NCBI RefSeq assembly: GCF_050402865.1
Contig: NZ_BAABMF010000013.1
Coordinates: 62,001 to 126,000, forward strand
Direction: 5' to 3'
Source of the DNA: Clostridium_AF sediminicola
Lineage (GTDB): Bacteria; Bacillota; Clostridia; Clostridiales; Clostridiaceae
Length of the DNA: 64,000 bases
The first letter of the stretch is position 1; every line of letters begins with the position of its first letter. Under the pieces are notes generated by a model. It searched no databases. It had not been told where the DNA came from and saw only the letters and a program-made list of their open reading frames with translations. This document shows, one piece after another, positions 35,142 through 44,707 of this stretch. The translations under genes were made by a program, and so were the position numbers.

Positions 35142-35439
35142 ATAATTACCTCTTTCGACTAAATAATAGTATTTATTTCTTTTATTAACTTTATTATATC
35201 AAATTTTACAAAATAATAAAATATGAATACAAATTAGTAAATCCAAAGAGAGAATCCTTTACTGGTTAACATTTTATACTTTTAAAGATTTAAAAGTGGA
35301 TGCAAACATATGGAAATTGAATATGCACTATAGTATAAAGTTGTAATTATAAATAAAATATTGTAAAATTGTTTAAGTGTAGAATAATAAACATAATTTT
35401 TGCAATAATGATCAAAATTAATTTGGGGGGATTTGCTTA

Positions 35440-36054
35440 ATGAAAAGATTAATATTAATGTTTAGTTTAGTAGTAATATTGTTAACTGGATGTGGAAGTA
35501 AAAGTGATACAAATAATTCGGGGAATCAAAATGATACTACCCAAAATAGTGAAAGTTTAAAAGTTGATAAGAATTTATTTGATGTGACAATCACATTGCC
35601 AGCTTCAATGTTTGAAGGAGAAGATGTTAATGCAAGTGCAGAAGAGATGAAAGAAGAGGGTTATAAGGAGGCTATAGTTAACGAAGATGGTTCTATAACT
35701 GCTAAGATGTCCAAAAGTAAACACAACGAAATGATGAAAGAGATGAGAGCGTCAATGATTGAGTATCTAGAAGAACTTAAAGCTTCAGAAGATTTTAAAT
35801 CTATACAAGATGTAAAGTATAATGAGGATTTTACTAAATTTACTTTAGAAGTAATTCAAGATAAATATCAGGGAAGTCTTGATGGTTTTTCAGCTATTGG
35901 TATAGGTATGATGAGTTCTATGTACCATATTTATAACGGCGTATCAGAAGAAAAAAGAAAAGTTACAATTGATGTTAAGAACATTGAAACAGATGAAATA
36001 TTCAAAACTATTACATATCCGGACGATTTAATGGATGCCGAGACAGAAGAATAG
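35440..36054 (+). CDS. Lipoprotein of unknown function
   Basis: 204 residues with lipobox LLTGC (Cys18), then a Ser/Asn/Gln-rich spacer. The rest is a soluble alpha/beta domain rich in Glu and Lys (VDKNLFDVTITLPASMFEGE onward). Anchored on the outer face of the membrane. RBS GGGGGG; the next lipoprotein starts 14 bp later, so a two-gene operon. I do not recognise the family beyond that. Confidence 0.82.
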   Translation: MKRLILMFSLVVILLTGCGSKSDTNNSGNQNDTTQNSESLKVDKNLFDVTITLPASMFEGEDVNASAEEMKEEGYKEAIVNEDGSITAKMSKSKHNEMMKEMRASMIEYLEELKASEDFKSIQDVKYNEDFTKFTLEVIQDKYQGSLDGFSAIGIGMMSSMYHIYNGVSEEKRKVTIDVKNIETDEIFKTITYPDDLMDAETEE

Positions 36055-36068
36055 GTGGAGGGATTACC

Positions 36069-37055
36069 ATGAAGAAGATTAGTTTAGTTTTAATAACACT
36101 CATTATTTCAATATTTACAATTGTGGGATGTGCCAACAGTGAGAATTCATCAGATAAAATAAAACAAGCTGCTAATGCAAATATAGTAAATGTGGGTGAA
36201 AAGTTTATTATTGAAGATTATGCTGAAATTACTGTTAAGGATGTTGAAATTAGTAATAAAGTTGAGCCGCCAAAATCAACTGGTTATTCATTAATATATA
36301 AAAGTGATGAAGTGGATAAAACATATGTAACAGTTATTCTTGAAGTAAAAAATTTATCTGAAACTGAAAAGTCAATAGATAATATTGCTAATGTATCAGT
36401 AAATAAGGAAGACTCAAAATATATGTGTAACTTATATTTACAATTAACTGAAGATGATACAAGTTTAAGTGAATTTGAATCAATAGAACCTTTATCTTCA
36501 GGAATTGTTTATTGTGCAACAAAAGTTCCTCTAGATAGTTTGGGTGAATCAGTTATTTCGTTTTTAATAAATGATAAAAAGTACAATCTGAACTATAATA
36601 CAACAAATGCAACAATAGAAAAGAAGTCTATTGATATAGGCCAGAAGCTTGTTGCAGAGGAATATGCTGAATTTACTATTGAAGAAATAGAATACAAAGA
36701 AGATGTTTTGCCATCAAATCCTGGAGATTTTTATACTCATTACCAAGTAGAAAATACTAGCAATATATATATAGATATAGTTTCTAAGATTAAGAATCTT
36801 AGGTCTTCAAGTTATGATGTAGAAAAATTTTTTGGTGCTAAGGTATTATATAATGGCAAGTACAATTATAATGGATTTATGGTAGGGGAAAAGAGTGATG
36901 GATCAACATTGGGAAGTTATTTGTCAATTGAACCACTATCAACAATGAGAGTACATTCACTTATTGAAGTACCAAAAGAAGTAATCACCGGTGAAGTAGA
37001 ACTATGTATATACTTTAATGGTGAAAAATATTATTATGCAGTAGATAAAGAGTAA
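36069..37055 (+). CDS. Lipoprotein with two related immunoglobulin-like domains
   Basis: 328 residues with lipobox IVGC (Cys21). Two copies of a beta-sandwich of the DUF4352 kind follow. Repeat 1 starts VNVGEKFIIEDYAEITVKDVE and repeat 2 starts IDIGQKLVAEEYAEFTIEEIE, and each goes on to a V/I-K-N-L segment and S-I-E-P-L-S. Exposed on the outer membrane face. RBS GGTGGAGGG. Co-transcribed with the preceding lipoprotein; no partner enzyme is apparent. Confidence 0.82.
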   Translation: MKKISLVLITLIISIFTIVGCANSENSSDKIKQAANANIVNVGEKFIIEDYAEITVKDVEISNKVEPPKSTGYSLIYKSDEVDKTYVTVILEVKNLSETEKSIDNIANVSVNKEDSKYMCNLYLQLTEDDTSLSEFESIEPLSSGIVYCATKVPLDSLGESVISFLINDKKYNLNYNTTNATIEKKSIDIGQKLVAEEYAEFTIEEIEYKEDVLPSNPGDFYTHYQVENTSNIYIDIVSKIKNLRSSSYDVEKFFGAKVLYNGKYNYNGFMVGEKSDGSTLGSYLSIEPLSTMRVHSLIEVPKEVITGEVELCIYFNGEKYYYAVDKE

Positions 37056-37230
37056 GCAACTTGGGACATTAATTAAAGGTAGAATTAATTAAACTATAAA
37101 CTGTTATTATTGCTGTATATAGTATTAATCACCATAAAGTAGTAACTATACAAAAAGACATGGAATTATGGATATTCGAATACTGATATCCTGTTATGCA
37201 ACCTTTAAATACAGAGTGCAGTTAAGAGAC

Positions 37231-37300
37231 TTACAAAAGGGAAGTGGATAAATTTGTGTTAACAAATTGATTTACTTCTCTTTTGTAATAATCTTTTTTA
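37231..37300 (+). terminator. Terminator after the lipoprotein pair
   Basis: TTACAAAAGGGAAGT pairs with ACTTCTCTTTTGTAA, with an inner AATTTGT/ACAAATT stem, followed by TAATCTTTTTT. Confidence 0.8.
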
Positions 37301-37358
37301 TCTACACATATGGTTTCAAAGTAAACAAACTAAAAGAAAGGTAAAATGATTTATAGGA

Positions 37359-37372
37359 ATAAAACGTTTTCA
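37359..37372. promoter_or_regulatory. Possible cre (catabolite control) site upstream of the TRAP operon
   Basis: The minus strand reads TGAAAACGTTTTAT, one mismatch from the CcpA cre consensus TGWAARCGYTWNCW. It lies 180 bp before dctP. Repression by CcpA in the presence of preferred sugars would fit a sugar-acid operon. Confidence 0.4.
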
Positions 37373-37551
37373 AGCTTTAACTAGAAATTTTAGTATACCT
37401 CTTAAAAAATGGTAAAAAAAACTATAGGTTTCAGTAAATATAATTCATTAATTTTTATGGGCGATTAATTTATAATTAAATAGAAGGTAAAAGGTTTACA
37501 CCTTTTAGGTATAAACTGGATTGATTTAAACTATTTATAGGGGGTAACAAA

Positions 37552-38598
37552 ATGAAGAAAATTAGAATTATTGCAATGGTTGCATTATTAGCAACTTCTG
37601 TAGCTTTCACAGGATGTGGCAACAAAGCTACAACAAATAATACCAACAATACTGATAACACACAACAGGAAGCTGCAGATCCAATCAAAATAGTAGCTGC
37701 ACACAACCAAACAAACACAGACAGTCCATATCAAACAGGTTTGTTAGAGTTTGAAAAAGTTGCAGAAGCTAATGGAGTATTTGATGTTGAAGTACATGCT
37801 GGAACAATTGGAACAAGTGAAGCAGAACTAGTTGAAAAATTAAAATTAGGAGCAGCTGATGTTGTACTAGTTTCTCCTGGATTTATGACTAAAACTGGTA
37901 TTAAAGAAATAGATTTATTTTCATTACTTTATTTATTTGACAGCTATGATCATTGGGAAAAAGTTGTTGATGGTGATGTAGGTAATGCAATGGCTGATAT
38001 TATATATAACAAATCAAATGGAGAGTTTAAAGTATTAGGATACTGGACAGCAGCTGTTCGTCACTACTATGGTAAAACTCCTTTGAACTCAATCGAGGAT
38101 GTTAAAGGATTAAAAATTCGTACTCAAACTTCTGGTGCTGTATCTGAGTACTGGACAAGCTTAGGGGCTATTCCAACAGCTGTAGCATGGGGAGAATTAT
38201 ACCAAGGTTTACAACAAGGTATTGTAGACGCAGCAGAAAATGCATACCCATATTTAGTTCCAATGGAGCATCATAAAACTGCAAATGGTAAATACTTAAC
38301 TGAAACTGGTCATGATTATACAACTCGTTTATTATTAGTAAATGCTAAGAAATTTGATAAAATGACTGATGATCAAAAAGCTGAGCTTATGAAAGCTGCT
38401 GAAGCTTCTGTTGATGCAGAAAGAACTGCTATCTACAACGAAGAAGAGTCTTACAAAGAGCAATTAATTGCTGATGGCGGAATAGTTAATGAAATTGATA
38501 GAGCACCATTTATCGAGGCTGCAATCCCACTTCAAGATAAGATTGCAAAAGAGTTAGGATTAGAAGAATTATTACAAGCTATAAGAGACGCAAAATAA
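37552..38598 (+). CDS. dctP: TRAP transporter substrate-binding protein
   Basis: 348 residues, lipoprotein (AFTGC, Cys22). DctP family with the specificity arginine region KGLKIRTQTSGAVSEYWTSLGA and W-G-E-L-Y-Q-G-L-Q-Q-G-I-V-D-A-A-E-N. It captures an organic or sugar acid outside the cell for the DctQM membrane pair. RBS GGGGG. A stable hairpin between this gene and dctQ probably sets the high P:QM ratio. Confidence 0.93.
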   Translation: MKKIRIIAMVALLATSVAFTGCGNKATTNNTNNTDNTQQEAADPIKIVAAHNQTNTDSPYQTGLLEFEKVAEANGVFDVEVHAGTIGTSEAELVEKLKLGAADVVLVSPGFMTKTGIKEIDLFSLLYLFDSYDHWEKVVDGDVGNAMADIIYNKSNGEFKVLGYWTAAVRHYYGKTPLNSIEDVKGLKIRTQTSGAVSEYWTSLGAIPTAVAWGELYQGLQQGIVDAAENAYPYLVPMEHHKTANGKYLTETGHDYTTRLLLVNAKKFDKMTDDQKAELMKAAEASVDAERTAIYNEEESYKEQLIADGGIVNEIDRAPFIEAAIPLQDKIAKELGLEELLQAIRDAK

Positions 38599-38607
38599 TT
38601 GTATGAG

Positions 38608-38627
38608 GGGGAGCGATGCTCCCCTTT
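38608..38627 (+). promoter_or_regulatory. Hairpin between dctP and dctQ
   Basis: GGGGAGC-GAT-GCTCCCC, a perfect seven-base stem with a three-base loop, followed by TTTAAA. It probably acts as an attenuator or 3' stabiliser, so more dctP than dctQM mRNA is kept. Confidence 0.7.
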
Positions 38628-38646
38628 AAAAATTAGAGGTGATAAC

Positions 38647-39123
38647 ATGAAAAAAGCAATTGATTTATTAGAAAGAATTCAAAAGTATGTAGGAATGATT
38701 TTTTTATCAATATTTATTGTAGTAGTAATTATTCAAATTATAGCTAGATATTTAGAGATATCTGTTTTATGGACTGAAGAAATAGCAGTATTTTCATTTG
38801 TATGGGCTGTATTTATGGGAGCATCAATTATGGTAAGAAAAGAAGCTCATTTTAGCTTTGATTTTTTAAAGACGAAATTAACGGGGATAAAAAAACATGT
38901 TCTCGATATTATTATTAATATTCTTATGCTTGGGTTTACATTGTACATGTTAGTTTACGGAAAAGAGATTATGATTACATTTTGGAATTACAACTGGTAT
39001 TCATTACCTGATTTCAAAATGGGATATGTTTGGGCAGTAATTCCACTTACTGCATTTCTTATGAGTATCTACATAATTGAGCATATAGTTAACAATATTA
39101 TTCAAATGAGAGGTGAAAAATAA
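38647..39123 (+). CDS. dctQ: TRAP transporter small membrane subunit
   Basis: 158 residues from ATG 38647 (AGAGGTG RBS; an upstream in-frame TTG lies in the hairpin). Four membrane helices and the DctQ pattern W-T-E-E-I-A-V-F-S-F-V-W-A-V-F-M-G-A. The stop TAA overlaps the ATG of dctM by one base, so the two are translationally coupled. Confidence 0.93.
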   Translation: MKKAIDLLERIQKYVGMIFLSIFIVVVIIQIIARYLEISVLWTEEIAVFSFVWAVFMGASIMVRKEAHFSFDFLKTKLTGIKKHVLDIIINILMLGFTLYMLVYGKEIMITFWNYNWYSLPDFKMGYVWAVIPLTAFLMSIYIIEHIVNNIIQMRGEK

Positions 39124-40382
39124 TGTTTGCACTATTTTTAGTAATCTTATTTATAGTACTCATTGTAATAGGGACACCAATAGCTTTCTCTATAGGAATT
39201 GTGTCTTTAATTGGTATTAGTAACATTGCAAATATACCAAATCTTGTGGTGCCAATGAAGATGTTTTATGGTTTGAATTCCTTTGTATTATTAGCAGTTC
39301 CGTTATTTATTCTAACTGCAAATCTAATGAATGAAGGAAATATTACAAAGAAATTAATTGACTTATCTAATGCTTTAGTAGGACATGTTAAAGGTGGATT
39401 AGCTCATTCTAATATATTAGTTTCAATGATATTTGCGGGAGTTTCAGGTTCATCAACTGCTGATACAGCAGGTGTAGGTAAGATTTTGATACCAAGTATG
39501 ATTGAAAGTGGATATGATAAGGAAACTGCCGTTGGAGTAACTGCGGCATCATCAACTATTGGTGGAATAATTCCTCCAAGTATAGTTATGGTTATTTACG
39601 GTGGACTTACAAACGCATCAATAGGTAAATTATTTTTAGGTGGAATGATTCCAGGAATCTTAATCGGACTAGGAATGATGTTTGTAGTAGGTGTAATGGC
39701 TAAGAAAAAAGACTTTCCGAGATACGAGAAAACAGATACAAAAACTAAAATCAAATTGATTAAAGAATCAATCCCTGCTTTATTAACTCCAATAATTATA
39801 ATAGGTGGGGTAGTAACTGGATGGTATACAGCTACTGAAGCTGCTGCATTCTCATCAGTATATGCATTTCTAGTAGGAATGTTCTATTACAAAACCATAA
39901 AGTTGAAAAGTATTCCTAAAATATTAGAAGAAACATTAAAATTAAGCTCTTTGTCTTTATTTGCTTTAGCAACTGCTAGCGCTCTTGGAGAATTATTAGG
40001 ATATTATAAAGTTGGGTCTTATGTGCAAGGATTCTTTATGAATACTGTTTCATCTCCAATAAGCTTCTTAGCAATAGTTGTATTATTCTTCTTATTCGTA
40101 GGAACATTTATGGATGCAATACCTGCAATGATATTATTCGTACCAATAATTTTACCAGCAGCCATGTTATTAGGAATTTCTAACGTTCACTTAGGAATTA
40201 TAATAGTAATCACTTTATCAGTGGGACTAGTTACACCACCATATGGTTTATGTCTATTGATAGCAGCTTCAATCGGAGAATTAGGAGTAGAAAAATCCTT
40301 TAAAGCAGTTCTACCGTATATAAGTATAATTTTGGTGGTATTAGTTTTAATAATTCTATTCCCACAAATAGTTCTTATTTAA
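39123..40382 (+). CDS. dctM: TRAP transporter large membrane subunit
   Basis: 419 residues, about twelve helices. DctM signature FAGVSGSSTADTAGVGKIL, A-A-S-S-T-I-G-G-I-I-P-P-S, W-Y-T-A-T-E-A-A-A-F-S. Together with DctQ it uses the sodium gradient to import the ligand from DctP. The dehydrogenase gene follows 22 bp later on the same strand. Confidence 0.94.
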   Translation: MFALFLVILFIVLIVIGTPIAFSIGIVSLIGISNIANIPNLVVPMKMFYGLNSFVLLAVPLFILTANLMNEGNITKKLIDLSNALVGHVKGGLAHSNILVSMIFAGVSGSSTADTAGVGKILIPSMIESGYDKETAVGVTAASSTIGGIIPPSIVMVIYGGLTNASIGKLFLGGMIPGILIGLGMMFVVGVMAKKKDFPRYEKTDTKTKIKLIKESIPALLTPIIIIGGVVTGWYTATEAAAFSSVYAFLVGMFYYKTIKLKSIPKILEETLKLSSLSLFALATASALGELLGYYKVGSYVQGFFMNTVSSPISFLAIVVLFFLFVGTFMDAIPAMILFVPIILPAAMLLGISNVHLGIIIVITLSVGLVTPPYGLCLLIAASIGELGVEKSFKAVLPYISIILVVLVLIILFPQIVLI

Positions 40383-40404
40383 GAATGAAAAAGGAGATTA
40401 TGTT

Positions 40405-41331
40405 ATGACAAAAAAAATAGTAATTACATCAGAGTTTTTTGGAAAGTTTTCAGATGAGGGAGAAAAAATCCTCTTAGAGGCTGGTTTTGAAGTGATAGGA
40501 AATCCATATAAAAAGTTTTTGAACGAAGAGGAAGTTATTTCAATAATAGGCGAAGCTGATGGAATAATATGTGATTTAGAAGGAATAACTAAAAAAGTGA
40601 TTGATAGTGCACCAAACCTGAAGATTATTGCTAGAAGAGGTGTGGGTACAGATTCTGTGGATGTAGAATATGCAAAGGAAAAAGAAATTGTGGTGGCAAG
40701 GACACTAGGTGTTGTTGAAAAGCCTGTAGCTGAGCTTGTTATTTCATACATATTGCATATAAATAGAAAAATAAGTGAATTAAATAAAGAAATGAAAATG
40801 GGTAATTGGAATAAACTTTTAGGGAATAGCCTAGAAGGAAAAGTACTTGGAATAATGGGAATGGGCAATATTGGAAGAGAAGTTGCAAGGAAAGCAAAAT
40901 CTTTTGATATGAAAATAATTTACACTGATGCAAGAAGAAATGAAAAAGCTGAAGAAGAATTAGGCGTAGAATTTGTTAGTTTTGAAGAATTGATGGCTGA
41001 GTCGGATGCAATTAGCATACATGTACCATTATTGGAATCAACAAGAGGAATGATTAACTATGAAGCAATGAAAGCCATGAAAAAGAAGCCTATTCTTATA
41101 AATACAGCAAGAGGACCTGTTATAAATGAAGCTGATCTATGCAAAGCTTTAGAAGAAGGCATGGTATCATTTGCAGCAATAGATGTGTATGATGTAGAAC
41201 CGAAAACTGGTTCACCTTTAAAAGAATATGACAATGTAATACTTACACCTCATGTAGGAACATTTACTGAAGAAGTATTTATAAATATGGATATATTAGC
41301 AGCAAAAAATATAGTTGAGCACTTTAGATAA
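40405..41331 (+). CDS. D-2-hydroxyacid dehydrogenase family protein
   Basis: 308 residues of the phosphoglycerate-dehydrogenase-like family: R-G-V-G-T-D-S-V-D-V, NAD motif G-I-M-G-M-G-N-I-G-R-E-V-A, I-N-T-A-R-G-P-V-I-N-E, and the catalytic Arg, Glu and His in NTARG, D-V-Y-D-V-E-P and L-T-P-H-V-G. Reduces a 2-keto acid or oxidises a D-2-hydroxyacid with NAD(H). RBS AAAGGAG. In this operon it could interconvert the keto acid made by the dehydratase; substrate not determined. Confidence 0.9.
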   Translation: MTKKIVITSEFFGKFSDEGEKILLEAGFEVIGNPYKKFLNEEEVISIIGEADGIICDLEGITKKVIDSAPNLKIIARRGVGTDSVDVEYAKEKEIVVARTLGVVEKPVAELVISYILHINRKISELNKEMKMGNWNKLLGNSLEGKVLGIMGMGNIGREVARKAKSFDMKIIYTDARRNEKAEEELGVEFVSFEELMAESDAISIHVPLLESTRGMINYEAMKAMKKKPILINTARGPVINEADLCKALEEGMVSFAAIDVYDVEPKTGSPLKEYDNVILTPHVGTFTEEVFINMDILAAKNIVEHFR

Positions 41332-41367
41332 AGGATATGTTTTAGAATGAGATAGGAGTTGGTATAT

Positions 41368-43092
41368 ATGTTAAGAAGCCAAGAAATGAGAGGTGTCGCT
41401 GCAGAAATTGACTCCTTAAAAATTGGGGCAGGTTGGACAATTGAAGAATTAGACAGACCTCAAGTTATGATTCAAAGCTCTGTAGGTGAAAGTCATCCAG
41501 GTAGTGTTCATTTAGGAGAATACGTAGAGTGTGTAAGAAAAGGGATTAATGAAAAGGGGGGTAGAGCAGCTCAGTATACTGTAACGGATATGTGTGATGG
41601 TATTGCACAAGGTCATGATGGAATGAATTATTCATTATTATCCAGAGAAATGATTGCCAGCATGATCGAGGTGCAGATGCAGTCAACTCCTTTTGACGGA
41701 GCAGTTTTTCTATCTTCTTGTGATAAGTCTGTTCCAGCTCATCTTATGGCAATGGCAAGAAATAATCTACCTTCAATCTTTGTGCCAGGTGGAGTTATGA
41801 TGGTAGGGAAAAACAATCTTACACTAGAGCAAATTGGTACTTATCAAGCTAAATTTTTAAGAAAAGAAATAGATAAAGAAGAGTTTACTTATTATAAACA
41901 AAATGCTTGCACAGGTTGTGGAGCGTGTCAATTTATGGGCACTGCTGCAACTATGCAAATAATGGCTGAAGCTTTAGGAATGGCCTTGCCAGGGTCTGCG
42001 ATTATTCCAGCTGCAATAGGTGGAATTCAGAAAATATCAACTGAGGCAGGCATACAAATTTTAGACCTTATCCATAAAGATATAACTCCAAAGAAGATAA
42101 TGACAATGAAGGCTTTTGAAAATGCTGTTAAGGTGCATGCAGCCATTGCTGGCTCTACCAATTCCTTATTACATTTGCCTGCTATTGCTCATGAATTAGG
42201 TTTAGAGCTTCCAGCGGAATTATTTGATGAAATTCATAGAAAGATTCCATATCTTTGCAATATTCGTCCAAGTGGTTTTTATCCTGCAGAATACTATTGG
42301 TATGCAGGTGGAACTCCAGCGGTAATGGAGGAAATAAAAGAGCACTTACACCTAGATGTACTAACAGTAACAGGTAAAACTTTAGGAGAAAACCTACTAG
42401 AGCTAAAAGAAAGTGGATATTACGAAAAGTGTTATAACTACTTGAAAGAAAAAGGAGTAGAGAGAATTCAGGTAATAAAAAGTTACAAAGATCCTATTCA
42501 ACCACAAGGAGCAGTTGCTATTCTTAAAGGGAATCTGGCAACAGAGGGAGCTGTCGTAAAACACTCTGCTATTGATAAAGATATGCTTCAAGTTGTAGGA
42601 AGAGCAAGACCTTTTAATAGTGAAGAGGAAGCTTATAATGCAATAATTGAAGAAAGAATTGAGCCAGGTGATATTGTATTTATAAGATATGAGGGACCTA
42701 AAGGGTCAGGTATGCCTGAAATGTTCTATACTACTGAAGCTATAGCATCTAACCCGAAGATTGCAAATTCAGTAGCTCTTATTACAGATGGAAGATTCTC
42801 TGGAGCCACAAGAGGGCCTGCCATAGGCCATGTATCTCCTGAGGCTGCAGAAGGTGGAAATATTGCACTTGTAGAAGATGATGATCTAATCCAAATAGAT
42901 ATCCCAAATAGAACCTTGAATATTGTTGGAATAAAAGGCCTAAGAAAAACAGACGAGGAAATGGATAAGATTTTAGAAACTAGAAGAAACAATTATGTTA
43001 AACCGCATCTAAAAGAAAAAAGCGGAATACTAAAAATCTATTCTCGTCTAGCAGTATCACCCATGAAAGGTGGATACTTATCTGTTAAATAA
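41368..43092 (+). CDS. IlvD/Edd-family dehydratase (probable sugar-acid dehydratase)
   Basis: 574 residues from ATG 41368 (AGGAG RBS; the in-frame TTG at 41359 overlaps the RBS). Iron-sulfur dehydratase: cluster cysteines in SSCDKSVPAHLMA and NACTGCGACQ, and the C-terminal motif ALITDGRFSGATRGPAIGHV. Family members remove water from 2,3-dihydroxy acids: dihydroxy-isovalerate, 6-phosphogluconate, or sugar acids such as arabonate, xylonate or gluconate. No other ilv gene is nearby and a TRAP importer precedes it, so a catabolic sugar-acid role is more likely than valine synthesis. Confidence 0.9.
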   Translation: MLRSQEMRGVAAEIDSLKIGAGWTIEELDRPQVMIQSSVGESHPGSVHLGEYVECVRKGINEKGGRAAQYTVTDMCDGIAQGHDGMNYSLLSREMIASMIEVQMQSTPFDGAVFLSSCDKSVPAHLMAMARNNLPSIFVPGGVMMVGKNNLTLEQIGTYQAKFLRKEIDKEEFTYYKQNACTGCGACQFMGTAATMQIMAEALGMALPGSAIIPAAIGGIQKISTEAGIQILDLIHKDITPKKIMTMKAFENAVKVHAAIAGSTNSLLHLPAIAHELGLELPAELFDEIHRKIPYLCNIRPSGFYPAEYYWYAGGTPAVMEEIKEHLHLDVLTVTGKTLGENLLELKESGYYEKCYNYLKEKGVERIQVIKSYKDPIQPQGAVAILKGNLATEGAVVKHSAIDKDMLQVVGRARPFNSEEEAYNAIIEERIEPGDIVFIRYEGPKGSGMPEMFYTTEAIASNPKIANSVALITDGRFSGATRGPAIGHVSPEAAEGGNIALVEDDDLIQIDIPNRTLNIVGIKGLRKTDEEMDKILETRRNNYVKPHLKEKSGILKIYSRLAVSPMKGGYLSVK

Positions 43093-43117
43093 ACTACTGG
43101 GTAGTTTATCTATTTTT
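43091..43117 (+). terminator. Terminator between the TRAP operon and yesN-like gene
   Basis: AAACTAC-TGG-GTAGTTT followed by ATCTATTTTT. It overlaps the stop codon of the convergent response regulator gene. Confidence 0.75.
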
Positions 43118-44707
43118 CTTGAATTCTGAAGGACTCAAGCCAGTGTATTTTTTAAACACTTGCGAAAAATATGCTGGGTCCTCAATGCCTACTTTGATAG
43201 CGATTTCATAAGTTTTCATATTACTGAAGGATAGAAGATCTTTTGCTTTTTCTATTCGTGTTTTTGCAATTATTTCAGTTAAGGTAAAGCCAGTCTCTTG
43301 TTTTATTAAACGACTAAGATAGCTGCTGTTTACGTGAGCCAATGCTGCTAGGTCATTCAATTTTATTTGATGCTCATAATTCAATTCAATATAATGGGTT
43401 ACTTTTTTTATTATATAATTATCCTGTGAATTCAGATAAGACAATCTATCTATAGAAGATAAGATTACCTTCTCCAGAATATTAGTTAAATCACTTATTG
43501 AATCACAATCTAGTATGTTTGTATAAGTTTTGCTAGAGTTTTCTACTATTTCAGATAGATTAATATAGTGATTAATCAAAAGCTTAAAAGAAAGGGAGGA
43601 GATCAAAATACCTACATTTTTAATGTACTCTATTGGTTGCTTAGATGATTTTAATTCATAAATAAATTTATACATAGTAGAGAGAGCGATATCCGAGTTG
43701 CCAGATTTTATTGAATCAATAATTTTATCTACATAAGTATGCTCTAATGCTTTATCTAAATTAGATGTAGTTTGAGCATACTCAGAATAGGTAAAGATAT
43801 TATCATCCTCATAAAATCTTAAAGACAAAGATTCCTTTGCTTCCTTGTAGGCTGAATGAACTTGCTCTAAGTTCTGGTGTAGATTGCTTATACCTAGAGA
43901 AATAGATATGTTCATAAAATTACTGAAAAAATCAAGTAACTCCTTGCTTTTATTTAAAACAAATGTGGTAGAATCTTCATCAATATTTTTTTCTACATTA
44001 ATTATGGTACAGATGGAGTTGCAATCAACTGTAATATTATAATGAGTAAAATCTTTAAATATAATGGATATAAATTTTTTGATTTCTCCAAGTATATTCT
44101 TCTTATTTTCTTTAATATCAATAAGTTCATTGTATGTATTTGTTGTGAATTTAAAGTATAAAACATGATAAGTTTTTAAGCTTATGTCTAAATCTATTAT
44201 TGTATTTTGGATAGTAGTTTGATTTTGAATAATTCCATTTATAAAATCATATAAAAACTTCTCTTGTAGAAGGCTAAAATTCTGATTAAGCTTGTCTTTC
44301 ATGGATTCTAATTTTTGGGATTTTAATCGCTCCTCAGAGATAATTTTTATAGCAGTTTCAATAGCTTGAGTAATCTTATTATTGGAAGATGGTTTCAAAA
44401 CAAAGTCTACAACATTGTATCTTATGGCAGATTGGGCGTATTCAAAATCTGAATAACCTGTTAGGAGAATAACCTTAATATGAGGAAAATTTTCATGAAT
44501 ATACTTTGATAATTCTATACCATCCATTCCAGGCATCTTGATATCTGAAATTATAATATCAGGTTTATTAGTTTCTATTAGTTCCTTTGCTTCTAAACCA
44601 TTTGTAGCTTCACAGGTTACTTTGCAATTTATTGAATCCCATTGTATGAAATTTGCAATCCCTTTTCTAATTATTGGCTCATCATCAACTATCATAATAG
44701 AATACAT
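43106..44707 (-). CDS. YesN-type response regulator with AraC DNA-binding domain
   Basis: 533 residues. Receiver domain with phospho-acceptor Asp55 in IIISDIKMPGMDG, a 300-residue middle region, and a C-terminal AraC/XylS double HTH (YIELNYEHQIKLNDLAALAHVNSSYLSRLIKQ and I-A-I-K-V-G-I-E-D-P-A-Y-F-S-Q-V-F-K-K). YesN-like regulators usually activate a neighbouring transport/sugar operon; the TRAP-dehydratase operon lies tail to tail with it. Its start codon overlaps the kinase stop by one base. Confidence 0.93.
   Translation of the reverse strand: MYSIMIVDDEPIIRKGIANFIQWDSINCKVTCEATNGLEAKELIETNKPDIIISDIKMPGMDGIELSKYIHENFPHIKVILLTGYSDFEYAQSAIRYNVVDFVLKPSSNNKITQAIETAIKIISEERLKSQKLESMKDKLNQNFSLLQEKFLYDFINGIIQNQTTIQNTIIDLDISLKTYHVLYFKFTTNTYNELIDIKENKKNILGEIKKFISIIFKDFTHYNITVDCNSICTIINVEKNIDEDSTTFVLNKSKELLDFFSNFMNISISLGISNLHQNLEQVHSAYKEAKESLSLRFYEDDNIFTYSEYAQTTSNLDKALEHTYVDKIIDSIKSGNSDIALSTMYKFIYELKSSKQPIEYIKNVGILISSLSFKLLINHYINLSEIVENSSKTYTNILDCDSISDLTNILEKVILSSIDRLSYLNSQDNYIIKKVTHYIELNYEHQIKLNDLAALAHVNSSYLSRLIKQETGFTLTEIIAKTRIEKAKDLLSFSNMKTYEIAIKVGIEDPAYFSQVFKKYTGLSPSEFKKNR

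Noticed and set aside
41368..43092. Assignment as ilvD of valine/isoleucine biosynthesis.
   Set aside because: No other ilv or leu genes near; the TRAP transporter context favours a catabolic sugar-acid dehydratase.
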